The notes: a model not told the origin generated them from the sequence alone. A DNA stretch of 13,247 nt from JALZHR01 sp036389695 (GCA_036389695.1 DASVWG010000136.1:1-13247), one strand, 5' to 3'; counted from the stretch's first letter, positions 1 to 6,692 are shown. Translations and numbers: made by a program.

Positions 1-60
1 AAATTAACTATCGAATAAATAAACAAATGAAAGCTAAAAACCAAGAAGATTAAATTATTT

Positions 61-81
61 GGTGGGAATTTAGGTGGGAAT
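61..81. repeat. Two direct copies of GGTGGGAAT, 12-bp period
   Basis: GGTGGGAAT occurs at 61-69 and again at 73-81, separated by TTA. The pair lies just beyond the tRNA terminator, downstream of the tRNA 3' end. Short direct repeats beside a tRNA 3' end can be integrase arm-type sites, but no integrase gene or duplicated tRNA end is visible in this window, so the function is open. The rest of 1-60 is AT-rich and I see no gene in it. Confidence 0.5.
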
Positions 82-110
82 AAGAAAAGAGGCATTACAA
101 AAATGCCTCT
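76..110 (-). terminator. Rho-independent terminator after tRNA-Val
   Basis: AGAGGCATT (88-96) pairs perfectly with AATGCCTCT (102-110) around a 5-nt loop. Read on the minus strand, the hairpin is followed by a T-rich run (TTTTCTTATT). It lies 20 bp beyond the 3' end of the minus-strand tRNA, so it most likely ends that transcript. Confidence 0.8.
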
Positions 111-130
111 AAATCATTGAAAACATTGAA

Positions 131-202
131 TGCCGACTACAAGACTTGAACTTGTGACCTATCGCGTGTGAAGCGAGTGCTCTACCACTGAGCTAAGTCG
201 GC
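131..202 (-). tRNA. tRNA-Val (anticodon CAC)
   Basis: The minus strand folds as a cloverleaf of 72 nt. The acceptor stem GCCGACT/AGTCGGC is perfect, the D stem is GCTC/GAGC, and the T stem ACAAG/CTTGT carries the TTCAAGT loop. The anticodon arm CTCGC-TTCACAC-GCGAT places CAC at positions 34-36, which reads the valine codon GUG. The outermost anticodon-stem pair is a C-U mismatch. The discriminator base is A, and CCA is not encoded (TTC follows), so CCA must be added enzymatically. The fold was worked out by eye. Confidence 0.92.
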
Positions 203-216
203 GTTCAGCAAAAAAA

Positions 217-246
217 ATGCTAACAAAGCCGCGCGGCTCGCGTCAA
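217..246 (-). promoter_or_regulatory. Possible sigma70-type promoter for tRNA-Val
   Basis: On the minus strand TTGACG (241-246) and TAGCAT (217-222) are separated by 18 nt, and transcription would begin around 210, a few bases before the tRNA 5' end. The spacer contains the perfect 12-nt palindrome AGCCGCGCGGCT (227-238), followed on the minus strand by TTTG and then by an 8-T run (210-217). The same stretch could therefore act as the terminator of the pilin transcript. Both readings are possible and are not exclusive. Confidence 0.4.
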
Positions 247-249
247 GCC

Positions 250-738
250 TTAGATAGAGGGCGAGCTTTCGTCAATCTGGTCGGTCGCGCCTTCTTTGAA
301 TTTGATGCCGGAAGCCGACGAGCTGGTAAAGAACGAGCGTCCGCCGGTCGCCTGGATGCCTTCGGCGACCTGCGGCTGCGCGTATATCTTGTAAGAAGCC
401 GGCGCGTTCGAGGATTTCGGAACGACGACCATCTTGAATTTATAGCCGTTTATCACCGGCTCGTCGCCCTCTTTAAACTTCGAATCAAGCCCGACTTTAT
501 CAGCCAAATCTTTAAACGTTCCGAAATTCTGCTGATTTTTGCTGGCATACTGCGCTTGCAGCGTGCGCATTGTATTTAAATTTTGAATGGCTGAGGTTTC
601 GTTGCCGCTCTGCACCATATAAGTCCAGGCGGGAATGCCGACGCCAATCAGCAGAGCGATAATGGCGATAACAATCATCAGCTCGACCAGCGAGAATCCG
701 CGTTGATATTTACTACGATTACGACGAAAATTTTTCAT
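250..738 (-). CDS. Type IV pilin-like protein (prepilin)
   Basis: The 162-residue product has a short basic leader ending at Gly14, followed by FSLVELMIVIAIIALLIGVG. This is the class III signal cleaved and N-methylated by prepilin peptidase: Phe15 becomes +1 and Glu19 is the conserved +5 Glu. Residues 15-37 form the hydrophobic helix that anchors the subunit and packs in the pilus core. The rest (about 38-162) is a small globular domain without cysteines, so there is no disulfide-bounded D-region. Length fits a major pilin or a type II secretion pseudopilin, and the sequence does not decide between them. The ATG at 738 has a GGAAGGA-like site about 14 nt upstream, rather far. No pilus assembly genes lie nearby, and the gene seems to be transcribed alone. 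Confidence 0.9.
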   Translation of the reverse strand: MKNFRRNRSKYQRGFSLVELMIVIAIIALLIGVGIPAWTYMVQSGNETSAIQNLNTMRTLQAQYASKNQQNFGTFKDLADKVGLDSKFKEGDEPVINGYKFKMVVVPKSSNAPASYKIYAQPQVAEGIQATGGRSFFTSSSASGIKFKEGATDQIDESSPSI

Positions 739-799
739 TTTTATATTTTAGTTCCTTCCCGTGAATCTTTCACGTTGCGAAAATAAAGAAGTTTCAAAA

Positions 800-828
800 T
801 TTATATCACAAATCGCGCCGCCGGAAAA
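800..828 (-). promoter_or_regulatory. Probable extended -10 promoter of the pilin gene
   Basis: On the minus strand TG-A-TATAAA (800-808) is a good extended -10 element. The -35 region (TTTTCC, about 823-828) is poor, as is usual for extended -10 promoters. Transcription would start near 793, giving a leader of about 55 nt. That leader contains a small hairpin, CGTGAA/TTCACG (760-774), just upstream of the ribosome binding site. Confidence 0.5.
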
Positions 829-912
829 AGTTTCGGGCGCTTTTCCGACCGCTTTCATATTTTATCGGAAACTGCTGGCAACTTTTTTATGCAGTTTAGC
901 AAACAAATCCTG

Positions 913-937
913 TAGAATAGAAAAGGCGTTTACGCCT
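913..937 (+). promoter_or_regulatory. Weak -10 and leader hairpin before the MoxR gene
   Basis: TAGAAT (913-918) resembles a -10 box, but the region 17 nt upstream is a poor -35 match. It is followed by a perfect small hairpin, AGGCG-TTTA-CGCCT (924-937), which ends 10 nt before the MoxR start codon. No Shine-Dalgarno sequence is visible between the hairpin and the ATG. Confidence 0.3.
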
Positions 938-947
938 CAAAAATAAA

Positions 948-1937
948 ATGATGAGAGATTTCGTAGTCAGCGAACCGCCAGCGGCGACCGGCGCCTTCAG
1001 CCGCGTCGAGAAATTAAAACATCTGCAATCCGAGATTGAACGCGTCATTCGCGGCAAATCGGAAACCGTCAAGCTCGCGCTGGTCGCTTTACTGGCGCGC
1101 GGGCATCTGCTTATCGAAGACGTTCCGGGCATCGGCAAAACCACGCTTTCAAACGCGCTGGCGCGGGCGCTGGATTTATCGTTTCAGCGCGTGCAGTTTA
1201 CCTCCGACCTTTTGCCTTCGGACGTTATCGGGCTTTCGATTTTCAACCAGCGCAACGGAAATTTTGAATTTAAAGCCGGACCGATTTTCGCCAATATCGT
1301 TCTGGCGGACGAAATCAATCGGGCGACGCCGAAAACGCAGTCCGCGCTTTTGGAAGCGATGGCGGAAGGACAGGTGACGGTCGAAGGCGTTTCGCGCCCT
1401 CTGCCCGAACCGTTTATGGTCATCGCCACGCAGAATCCGACCGAGCATCACGGAACATACCCTTTGCCCGAATCGCAGCTTGATAGATTTATGCTGCGCC
1501 TGCACGTCGGTTATCCGAGCCGCGAGGAAGAACGCGGCATTTTGCGCGACCGCGAGCGCAAAAATCCGCTCGATTACGTCCAAGCCGTAATGAGCGAAGC
1601 GGAAGTTTTAGAGCTGCAGCAGACGGCGTCGGAAGTGCGCGTCGATGAAGTTTTGGTCGATTATCTTTTGCGCATCGTCGAGCAGACGCGCAAAACCGAA
1701 ACGGTCGAGCTCGGCATCAGCCCGCGCGGAACGCTCGCGCTTTTCCGCTCGGCGCAGGCTTTGGCGCTGATTGACGGGCGCGACTATTGCATCGCCGACG
1801 ACATCAAGCGGCTGGTCGTGCCGTGTTTCGCGCACCGCCTCATCGTCAGCTCGCGCTACAGCAACGTCACGCGCCGCACGCACGAAGCCGAGCAGATTTT
1901 GCAGGAAATTCTGCTGAAAACGAAAGTGCCGGTTTAG
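948..1937 (+). CDS. MoxR-family AAA+ ATPase
   Basis: The 329-residue protein spans the whole MoxR (AAA_3 plus lid) length. Walker A is DVPGIGKT at 58-65, Walker B is IVLADE ending at Asp121-Glu122, and sensor 1 is IATQNP with Asn163. The putative arginine finger is Arg180 in LPESQLDRF, and the sensor 2 segment GISPRG carries Arg260. MoxR ATPases act as cytoplasmic chaperone-like machines, usually encoded beside DUF58 and von Willebrand factor A proteins, and are thought to mature or insert partner proteins. Here the DUF58 partner is two genes downstream, separated by a small membrane protein, so an operon of three is likely. The start is ATG at 948, and the next codon but one alternative is ATG at 951. 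Neither has a recognisable ribosome binding site. No transglutaminase or VWA gene follows, unlike many moxR clusters. Confidence 0.93.
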   Translation: MMRDFVVSEPPAATGAFSRVEKLKHLQSEIERVIRGKSETVKLALVALLARGHLLIEDVPGIGKTTLSNALARALDLSFQRVQFTSDLLPSDVIGLSIFNQRNGNFEFKAGPIFANIVLADEINRATPKTQSALLEAMAEGQVTVEGVSRPLPEPFMVIATQNPTEHHGTYPLPESQLDRFMLRLHVGYPSREEERGILRDRERKNPLDYVQAVMSEAEVLELQQTASEVRVDEVLVDYLLRIVEQTRKTETVELGISPRGTLALFRSAQALALIDGRDYCIADDIKRLVVPCFAHRLIVSSRYSNVTRRTHEAEQILQEILLKTKVPV

Positions 1938-1954
1938 CGAATAAGGCAATTGTT

Positions 1955-2188
1955 ATGAAAATTCTCAGTAAAATACTCGGCGTTTTCCTGATTGGACTGG
2001 CAATATATTGGCTGGATTCGAGCAGCTGGAACGGAATAATCCTTTCGACTATATTGCTGTTTAGCGGTCTTGCCGTTCTTTTTCAGGATTCAAAATCCGA
2101 ATTTGGTAATCGCTTTTCCAAATTTCTTAACAAAGCTGCCTTTATTCTTGCCGTTATTTTTCTCATCCTGCGTTTTATTAACCACTAA
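1955..2188 (+). CDS. Small membrane protein, unrecognised
   Basis: I do not recognise this 77-residue protein. Three hydrophobic stretches (about 7-20, 28-43 and 61-73) with short charged connectors suggest three membrane passes. It begins at ATG 1955, 17 nt after the MoxR stop, with a modest AAGG (1943-1946) as ribosome binding site. The same frame runs open back to 1787, but that part overlaps the MoxR gene in another frame and reads as basic nonsense, so the later start is preferred. The sequence is clearly more AT-rich than the genes on either side. Its place between MoxR and DUF58 suggests co-transcription and perhaps a role with these membrane-associated partners, or it may be a recently acquired gene. 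The function is unknown. Confidence 0.7.
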   Translation: MKILSKILGVFLIGLAIYWLDSSSWNGIILSTILLFSGLAVLFQDSKSEFGNRFSKFLNKAAFILAVIFLILRFINH

Positions 2189-2234
2189 AGATTTCGGCTT
2201 GAATGAAAACCGGTAAATATTCTAAGGTAATTCA

Positions 2235-3677
2235 GTGAATCTTCGCACGCTCAGCCAGCTTTTCAGTTTTCGCGATATTCGCAACGCCGTATTAGGTTTT
2301 GCGGTCGTTGTCGGCGGGCTCGGGCTTGCCGGTTTGACGCTCTGGGCGCATCAATCGGGAAATTCGAGACTTGCCGGAATCGCCGCCGGAGTTTCGCTGA
2401 TTTTCGTTTTGCTGATTGTGATTTTCGTCGTGCCGCCGCTGGCGAAAAGCGCGAGCGCCGAAGCTTCGCAGATGGATTTGCCGTTCGAGTTTACGGTCGG
2501 CGGCGCGGTTTTTTTAGGACTGCTCGTCATTGTCGGTTTCGCGGCGTGGAATACGGGCAATAACTTATTGTTTCTCGTTTTATCGTTTCTGGTTTCGGCG
2601 CTTGTCGTCGGATTTTTTATCGGCAATTTCTGCCTGAAACGTCTGGACGTGAAGATGCGTTTTCCCGAAACGATTTACGCCGAGCAGGCGACGCCGATTC
2701 TCGTCAGCCTGCACAATCGAAAACGCGTCTTTCCGACGATTTCCGTCATCACGGAAGTGCGCGGCAGAGAGCGCGAGAAATCTTTAATCGCCGACGAACT
2801 GAGCAAAATTCTGCCCGCCGCGCTGGTCAATAAAATCACGCGCCCGCCGCTTTTAAAACACACGCTCGATTATTTCGTCCACGTTCCGCGCCGCGGCTCG
2901 GTCGAAAACCGCGCCGAGCACGTTTTCGAATATCGCGGGCGTTTTATCATCAAGGATTTCGAGCTTTCGACGCGTTTTCCGTTCGGATTTTTCCGTCATC
3001 GCCGCCGTCTTTCGGCGCAGGAAGCCGAAATCGTGATTTTTCCGAAAGTCGAGCCGGTGCAGACCGAGATTCTGGATTTTCCGCTCCAAGCCGGAAAGCT
3101 CGTCGCCGCCAAGCGCGGCAGCGGGCAGGATTTGCTCGCCCTGCGCGATTACCAGCCGCAGGACGATTTGCGTCACGTCGATTGGAAGGCGACGGCGCGC
3201 ACGCGGCGCTTGATTGTCCGCGAATTTGCCGCCGAAGACGATAAACGCGTGACCGTAATTTTCGACACGCGCATTCGCCCTTCGGCAAAAGACAAAACCA
3301 AAACCTTGCGTCAGCGCATCGAAGAAGAACAGAAGGGAAAACGGCTTTCGCCCGTCTCGAAACGCTTTGAAAAAGGCGTCAGCCAGACCGCTTCCTTGCT
3401 CAATCATTTTAACGAGGAACAAACCGAGATTCGCCTGATTATCGACGATAAAATCGGCGAGTTCGGCATCGGCAAAGCGCATCTGAACGACGCTCTGAAG
3501 CAACTGGCTCTGGTCGAGCCGACCTTTATCGAAAACGGCGAGACGGAATTTCCCGCCGAAACCGTCGAAGAAATCTTTACCGAGAGGAAAAATAGTTATA
3601 CATTTTTCCTGACGACGTTGAAGGAAGAAAAATTACCGGTCGATATTCAGCAAACGGCGAAGGTTTTGAGGTATTGA
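2235..3677 (+). CDS. DUF58 family membrane protein
   Basis: The 480-residue protein has an N-terminal membrane region with hydrophobic segments at about 17-39, 46-68 and 86-135 (probably two passes in the last). A large soluble part follows. The DUF58 signature is at about 303-345: LRDYQPQDDLRHVDWKATAR, then an REF..ED segment and an IFDTR strand, as in the vWA-like fold of the family. DUF58 proteins are partners of MoxR ATPases, and some are linked to cell-envelope functions. The start is GTG at 2235 with AAGG at 2224-2227, 7 nt upstream. A charged insert (about 348-382, rich in Lys, Glu and Arg) interrupts the C-terminal vWA-like region. The gene belongs with the MoxR gene and the 77-residue protein in one likely operon. 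Confidence 0.9.
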   Translation: MNLRTLSQLFSFRDIRNAVLGFAVVVGGLGLAGLTLWAHQSGNSRLAGIAAGVSLIFVLLIVIFVVPPLAKSASAEASQMDLPFEFTVGGAVFLGLLVIVGFAAWNTGNNLLFLVLSFLVSALVVGFFIGNFCLKRLDVKMRFPETIYAEQATPILVSLHNRKRVFPTISVITEVRGREREKSLIADELSKILPAALVNKITRPPLLKHTLDYFVHVPRRGSVENRAEHVFEYRGRFIIKDFELSTRFPFGFFRHRRRLSAQEAEIVIFPKVEPVQTEILDFPLQAGKLVAAKRGSGQDLLALRDYQPQDDLRHVDWKATARTRRLIVREFAAEDDKRVTVIFDTRIRPSAKDKTKTLRQRIEEEQKGKRLSPVSKRFEKGVSQTASLLNHFNEEQTEIRLIIDDKIGEFGIGKAHLNDALKQLALVEPTFIENGETEFPAETVEEIFTERKNSYTFFLTTLKEEKLPVDIQQTAKVLRY

Positions 3678-3683
3678 TTATGA

Positions 3684-3712
3684 GGAATTTTATCGCGAAC
3701 CGCTAAAATTCC
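3684..3712 (+). terminator. Hairpin after DUF58 gene, possible terminator
   Basis: GGAATTTTA (3684-3692) pairs perfectly with TAAAATTCC (3704-3712), and GCG/CGC can pair inside the loop. It starts 6 nt after the DUF58 stop codon. The 3' side is followed by GC-rich sequence and not by a T-run, so intrinsic termination is uncertain. It may instead be a transcript-end stabiliser. Confidence 0.4.
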
Positions 3713-3809
3713 GCCCCGCCGAAACTAAAAAACAAAAATAATCGTTTTAGAAAAGTGGAGAATGAATTTTTTACGTCTTTTCCGCGTTTTTCCGATTATA
3801 AAAAAATTC

Positions 3810-3837
3810 TTGTCACAAAATTCACAAGCGCGGTGTT
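3810..3837 (+). promoter_or_regulatory. Candidate ECF sigma promoter, sigma operon copy
   Basis: TTGTCACAAA (3810-3819) and GCGCGGTGTT (3828-3837) are two blocks whose starts are 18 nt apart. Exactly the same blocks and spacing occur at 6665-6692. The GTCACA-type -35 block followed by a -10 block about 16 nt later is the architecture of ECF-dependent promoters. An AT-rich run (ATTATAAAAAAATTC) lies just upstream. Transcription from about 3844 would give a leader of roughly 20 nt to the ATG at 3867. It would also mean the sigma factor drives its own operon. Confidence 0.7.
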
Positions 3838-3866
3838 TTTTATACGGAAGCAGTTTTGATGTTAAA

Positions 3867-4445
3867 ATGACGGACGTGAAAACATTGATGGACGCGATGT
3901 CCGAACGGCAGGCAGCAGTAACAGCGAAAATCGAGGTTGGGTTTGACGAGGCTTTCACGCTTCATCACCGGACTGTGTTTCGGACTGCGCGCGCCGTCGT
4001 GCGCGACGCCGGGGTGGCGGAGGATATTACGCAGGAAGTTTTCATGCGTCTGTATAACAATCTGGACAGCATCAAAGATGAGGAAATGCTGCGCCCCTGG
4101 CTGATTCGCGTCACTTTAAATTTATCGCGCAATCAACTGCGCTCGAATTTTCGTTCCAACGTCCGCGAAGAAAATTACGTCAAAGAGGCAGAGGAACAGG
4201 GAAGTTTTACGGTTGACCACGAAACAGACCTTGAGCGAAGGCAGCAGGTGGCGGAGGTTCACAAGGCTTTGAACAAAGTAAAAGAGCCGCTTCGAAGCTG
4301 CCTGCTTCTGAAACAACAGGGCTTGAGCTACAAGGAAATTGCCGAAAGCTTATCGCTGAATGAAACCAGCATCGGACAATTCGTAGCGCGCGGCAGAAAA
4401 GAGTTTATGAGATTTTACGGAAAAATCGGTAAGGAGGAAGCTTAA
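3867..4445 (+). CDS. ECF-type RNA polymerase sigma factor
   Basis: From ATG 3867 the product is 192 residues. Sigma-2 spans about 26-93, including the core AEDITQEVFMRLY (51-63) and the LRPWLIRVTLNLSRNQLR segment that contacts the -10 element. Sigma-4 spans about 126-185, with the helix-turn-helix LSYKEIAESLSLNETSIGQF (153-172). A Glu-rich linker separates them, and there is no sigma-1 or sigma-3, so this is a group 4 (ECF) factor. The frame is open back to ATG 3762, but that extension would cover the promoter-like motif at 3810-3837 and is not sigma-like, so I chose 3867. ATG 3888 is an alternative. Neither start has a good ribosome binding site (GGAAG at 3846 is 16 nt away). The stop codon abuts the anti-sigma ATG, which implies translational coupling. 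Confidence 0.92.
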   Translation: MTDVKTLMDAMSERQAAVTAKIEVGFDEAFTLHHRTVFRTARAVVRDAGVAEDITQEVFMRLYNNLDSIKDEEMLRPWLIRVTLNLSRNQLRSNFRSNVREENYVKEAEEQGSFTVDHETDLERRQQVAEVHKALNKVKEPLRSCLLLKQQGLSYKEIAESLSLNETSIGQFVARGRKEFMRFYGKIGKEEA

Positions 4446-5351
4446 ATGGACAAGTGTTTTGACGAAGGCATAATTCAAGCCTTTCTGGACGGCGAACTGG
4501 CTTCCGATTTATCAGAAAAAGTGGCTTGCCACGTGGCGCTGTGCGACGGCTGCGCGTCGATGCTCGCCGTGGCGGAAGAAGAATCTTCTTTTGCTTTCGC
4601 GGCGCTGGACGCGGAATTCAATACGCTGGTGCCGACCGAAAGAATCCGCACGCGCCTTTTTGAAACAATCGCCACCGAGCGCGGCTCGTTCTGGCAGAAA
4701 ATTTTCGGCAAAGGCTTCCGCTGGACAAATCCTTCGGTCGCCGCGTTTGCGAGTCTGGTGCTGGTCGTCGGGCTTTTCGCCACGCTCTGGATTGTGCGCG
4801 AAAATTCGGTGAATGCTCCGGAAGTTGCCGGAAATGAAAAACCGTCGCAGACGACTGTCGCGCAAGCTATTCCGGCAAAACCCGAAGAATCGACTCCGAT
4901 TATCAATCCGCCCGCTGCTCCTCTGGAAAACGATTCGGACGTGAAGCAAATGCGTCAGGCGGCTTACAAACCGAAAAACGAAAGATTTGAAGCGCAAAAA
5001 GCGATTTACAAACCAGTCAATGATGTAGTCATACCGAATCGCGTGACGCCTGTTGATGTGCCTTCGGAAGCGATTTCCGGCGAGGAAAGCTATATCAAGA
5101 CCATCGCCACGCTGCAGCAAGCCGTCGAAAATCGCAAAGACGAATTGATGAAGCCTTCGTCGCGCGTCGCGTTTGAAAAAGATATGGCGGTCGTCAATGA
5201 CGCGATTAAGAAAATGCAGCGCGAAGTCCGCAAAAATCCGAAAAATGAAGCCGCCAAAGAAGTTCTGCGTTCTTCGTATCAAAGCAAAATCGATTTATTG
5301 AATTCAGTCGCGGAAAAAAGCGAATTGATGGCGACATTGAACAGAAAGTGA
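4446..5351 (+). CDS. Membrane anti-sigma factor with zinc-finger domain
   Basis: The 301-residue protein begins with a zinc-binding anti-sigma domain. His29-x3-Cys33-x2-Cys36 is the ZAS motif, with Cys4 and Cys28 as candidate fourth ligands. One membrane segment lies at about 98-117, so the N-terminus is cytoplasmic, holding the sigma factor, and residues about 120-301 are outside. The outer part begins with a Pro/Ala-rich stretch (about 125-165) and ends in a charged, probably helical region (about 215-301) that could be coiled coil. ATG 4446 directly follows the sigma stop codon, with a strong AAGGAGG at 4431-4437. Such factors release sigma after regulated proteolysis or a conformational signal. 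The signal sensed here is unknown. It overlaps the next gene by 4 nt. Confidence 0.9.
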   Translation: MDKCFDEGIIQAFLDGELASDLSEKVACHVALCDGCASMLAVAEEESSFAFAALDAEFNTLVPTERIRTRLFETIATERGSFWQKIFGKGFRWTNPSVAAFASLVLVVGLFATLWIVRENSVNAPEVAGNEKPSQTTVAQAIPAKPEESTPIINPPAAPLENDSDVKQMRQAAYKPKNERFEAQKAIYKPVNDVVIPNRVTPVDVPSEAISGEESYIKTIATLQQAVENRKDELMKPSSRVAFEKDMAVVNDAIKKMQREVRKNPKNEAAKEVLRSSYQSKIDLLNSVAEKSELMATLNRK

Positions 5352-6460
5352 AAAAGGGAAAAGGGAAAATTTTTATCAAAGGCTATGAGACGGCGCAAAA
5401 GGCAATTCTGTTGCCTTTTGCGTTTCTAGTCCTTTTCTTTATCGCCGCGCCGGAAGTTTTCAATCAAATCACAAAAACCGAGCCGAAAGTAAAAATAACC
5501 GAGCCGAAGGTAAAAGTCATCGTTCCGCAGCCGACGATGCAGCCGACGCCGCCGAAAACGCCGCGAATGCCGGTTCAGAAAAAGCGCCGCGCCGATAACG
5601 AAAGCACGGCGGCGGCTGAAAAATCAATTCAAACCGAAGCCAAAGTCAACGTTTCGCTGTGCGTTTCCGAAGGCAACGTCCACATCAACGGCTGGGAGCG
5701 CAACGAAATCCGCGCCTATGTCAACGGCGGCAGCAAAGTCGGCTTCAAGGTTTTGCAGAAAAAGCAGAAGCCGGTCTGGGTCATGGTTTTGGGTTTCGAC
5801 CCGATGACGGATAAAGAACCGGGCTTGGACGAATGTCTTTCGGGCGAGAATATCGAGCTGGATGTGCCGCACGGCGCGGTTATCAATATGAAAAGCAGCG
5901 CCAGCCAAATCTCGATTCAATCGGTCGCGCGCGTGAAAGTCGAAAACATCGGCGGCGATATTTCGCTGAATCAGATAGCGGGCGGCATCGAAGCCGGAAC
6001 TTATCAGGGCGACGTGATGGTCGAAAAATCGGCGGGCGCGATGAATCTTTTCGCGACGACCGGAAACATCGTCGTTTTCGACGTCGAGCCGAGCGAGGTC
6101 GGCGACATTTTTCGCGCGAAAACCCGCAACGGCGCGGTCACGCTGCAATCAATCGGGCATTCGCAGGTCGAAGCCGGTTCGACCAGCGGCTCAATCCGCT
6201 ACAACGGCGGGTTTACGGACGGCGGGCAATACACTTTCATCACCAACAGCGGCGCGATTCTGCTGTCCGTGCCGCCGGAATCTTCCTGCCGCGTCAACGC
6301 CAACTACGGTCTCGGCGCGTTTCAATCGGACATCACGCTGAAAGACGTGCAGAAATCTTCCGCCGGACAGGTGCAGAAACTGACGGCGCTGCTCGGCGAC
6401 GGCGACGCGACGCTGACTCTGACGACTTACAGCGGCGCGATTCGCATTAAGAAGAAATAA
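5348..6460 (+). CDS. Membrane-anchored DUF4097 (Toastrack) protein
   Basis: The 370-residue protein starts at GTG 5348, overlapping the anti-sigma stop by 4 nt. No strong ribosome binding site is visible, so coupled translation is likely. Residues about 18-34 form an uncleaved-looking membrane anchor. A Pro/Lys-rich stalk (about 42-85) follows and contains a tandem TEPKVK repeat. From about 95 to the end is a beta-strand repeat region of DUF4097 type: the NVHINGWERNEIRAY strand, then short strands ending in SGN, NGA, SGS and SGA turns (for example 281-284 and 301-304). The first strand motif matches SITVEAWDRNEVRLEA in the gene at 6750. DUF4097 is known from LiaG-like envelope stress proteins. 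In this operon it may sense envelope damage or protect the envelope, and that role is inferred. Three cysteines (105, 163, 314) may sit outside the membrane. Confidence 0.85.
   Translation: MKKGKGKIFIKGYETAQKAILLPFAFLVLFFIAAPEVFNQITKTEPKVKITEPKVKVIVPQPTMQPTPPKTPRMPVQKKRRADNESTAAAEKSIQTEAKVNVSLCVSEGNVHINGWERNEIRAYVNGGSKVGFKVLQKKQKPVWVMVLGFDPMTDKEPGLDECLSGENIELDVPHGAVINMKSSASQISIQSVARVKVENIGGDISLNQIAGGIEAGTYQGDVMVEKSAGAMNLFATTGNIVVFDVEPSEVGDIFRAKTRNGAVTLQSIGHSQVEAGSTSGSIRYNGGFTDGGQYTFITNSGAILLSVPPESSCRVNANYGLGAFQSDITLKDVQKSSAGQVQKLTALLGDGDATLTLTTYSGAIRIKKK
5477..5518 (+). repeat. Two tandem 21-nt repeats inside the DUF4097 gene
   Basis: Units at 5477-5497 and 5498-5518 match at 18 of 21 positions by eye. 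They encode the double TEPKVK motif of the stalk just outside the membrane anchor. This is a recent in-frame duplication in a linker and probably only changes stalk length. Confidence 0.85.
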
Positions 6461-6472
6461 ACGTCAAAACAA

Positions 6473-6608
6473 TTGTAGGGGCAGGTCTTGTACCTGCCCA
6501 AAGCGTCCGCATGGACGCTAATCAATTCGGATTAAATTCAACATTGATTTTAATTAAACGCTTATTCGCTCTCGCTCATTGGGCAGGCACGCGGGCGTGC
6601 CCCTACAA
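6473..6608. mobile_element. MITE-like palindromic element, 136 bp
   Basis: The ends are a perfect 11-bp inverted repeat, TTGTAGGGGCA (6473-6483) and TGCCCCTACAA (6598-6608). The similarity continues inward through CCTGCCCAA on both sides. Three hairpins lie inside: GGGCAGGT/ACCTGCCC (6479-6499), AGCGTCC/GGACGCT (6502-6519) and GGCACG/CGTGCC (6586-6601). A further pair, AATCAAT/ATTGATT (6520-6549), lies in an AT-rich centre. There is no believable open reading frame and no clear target-site duplication. It sits between the anchored DUF4097 gene and the promoter of the next one, and its first hairpin could act as a transcript end. It may be a non-autonomous element or a REP-type doublet. Confidence 0.7.
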
Positions 6609-6664
6609 ACTTTATTACGTGGCTTTCCGCCATTTCTGCTTTTCGATAAAAAAATCGAAAATAT

Positions 6665-6692
6665 TTGTCACAAACTTTTTTCGCGCGGTGTT
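6665..6692 (+). promoter_or_regulatory. Candidate ECF sigma promoter, DUF4097 gene copy
   Basis: TTGTCACAAA (6665-6674) and GCGCGGTGTT (6683-6692) repeat the two blocks found upstream of the sigma gene, with the same 18-nt offset. The 8 nt between the blocks differ (CTTTTTTC here against ATTCACAA), so the likeness is not simply a duplicated stretch. An AT-rich run and the inverted repeat TTTCGAT/ATCGAAA (6641-6660) precede it. A start near 6700 gives a leader of about 50 nt to ATG 6750. Confidence 0.7.

Noticed and set aside
217..579. A plus-strand 120-codon frame opposite the pilin gene.
   Set aside because: The minus-strand frame has an unmistakable prepilin signal, and the plus-strand product has no recognisable feature.
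1787..1954. An N-terminal extension of the 77-residue membrane protein.
   Set aside because: It overlaps the MoxR gene in another frame and reads as an Arg/His-rich shadow of that gene.
3762..3866. A longer sigma factor beginning at ATG 3762.
   Set aside because: The added 35 residues are not sigma-like, and the stretch contains the promoter motif shared with 6665-6692. A start at 3867 fits better.
4512..5282. A long minus-strand open frame (256 codons) opposite the anti-sigma gene.
   Set aside because: It is an Arg/Phe/His-rich antisense shadow of a well-supported gene. The same applies to the other long antisense frames at 1176-1583, 2853-3503, 7497-8453 and 12407-13189.
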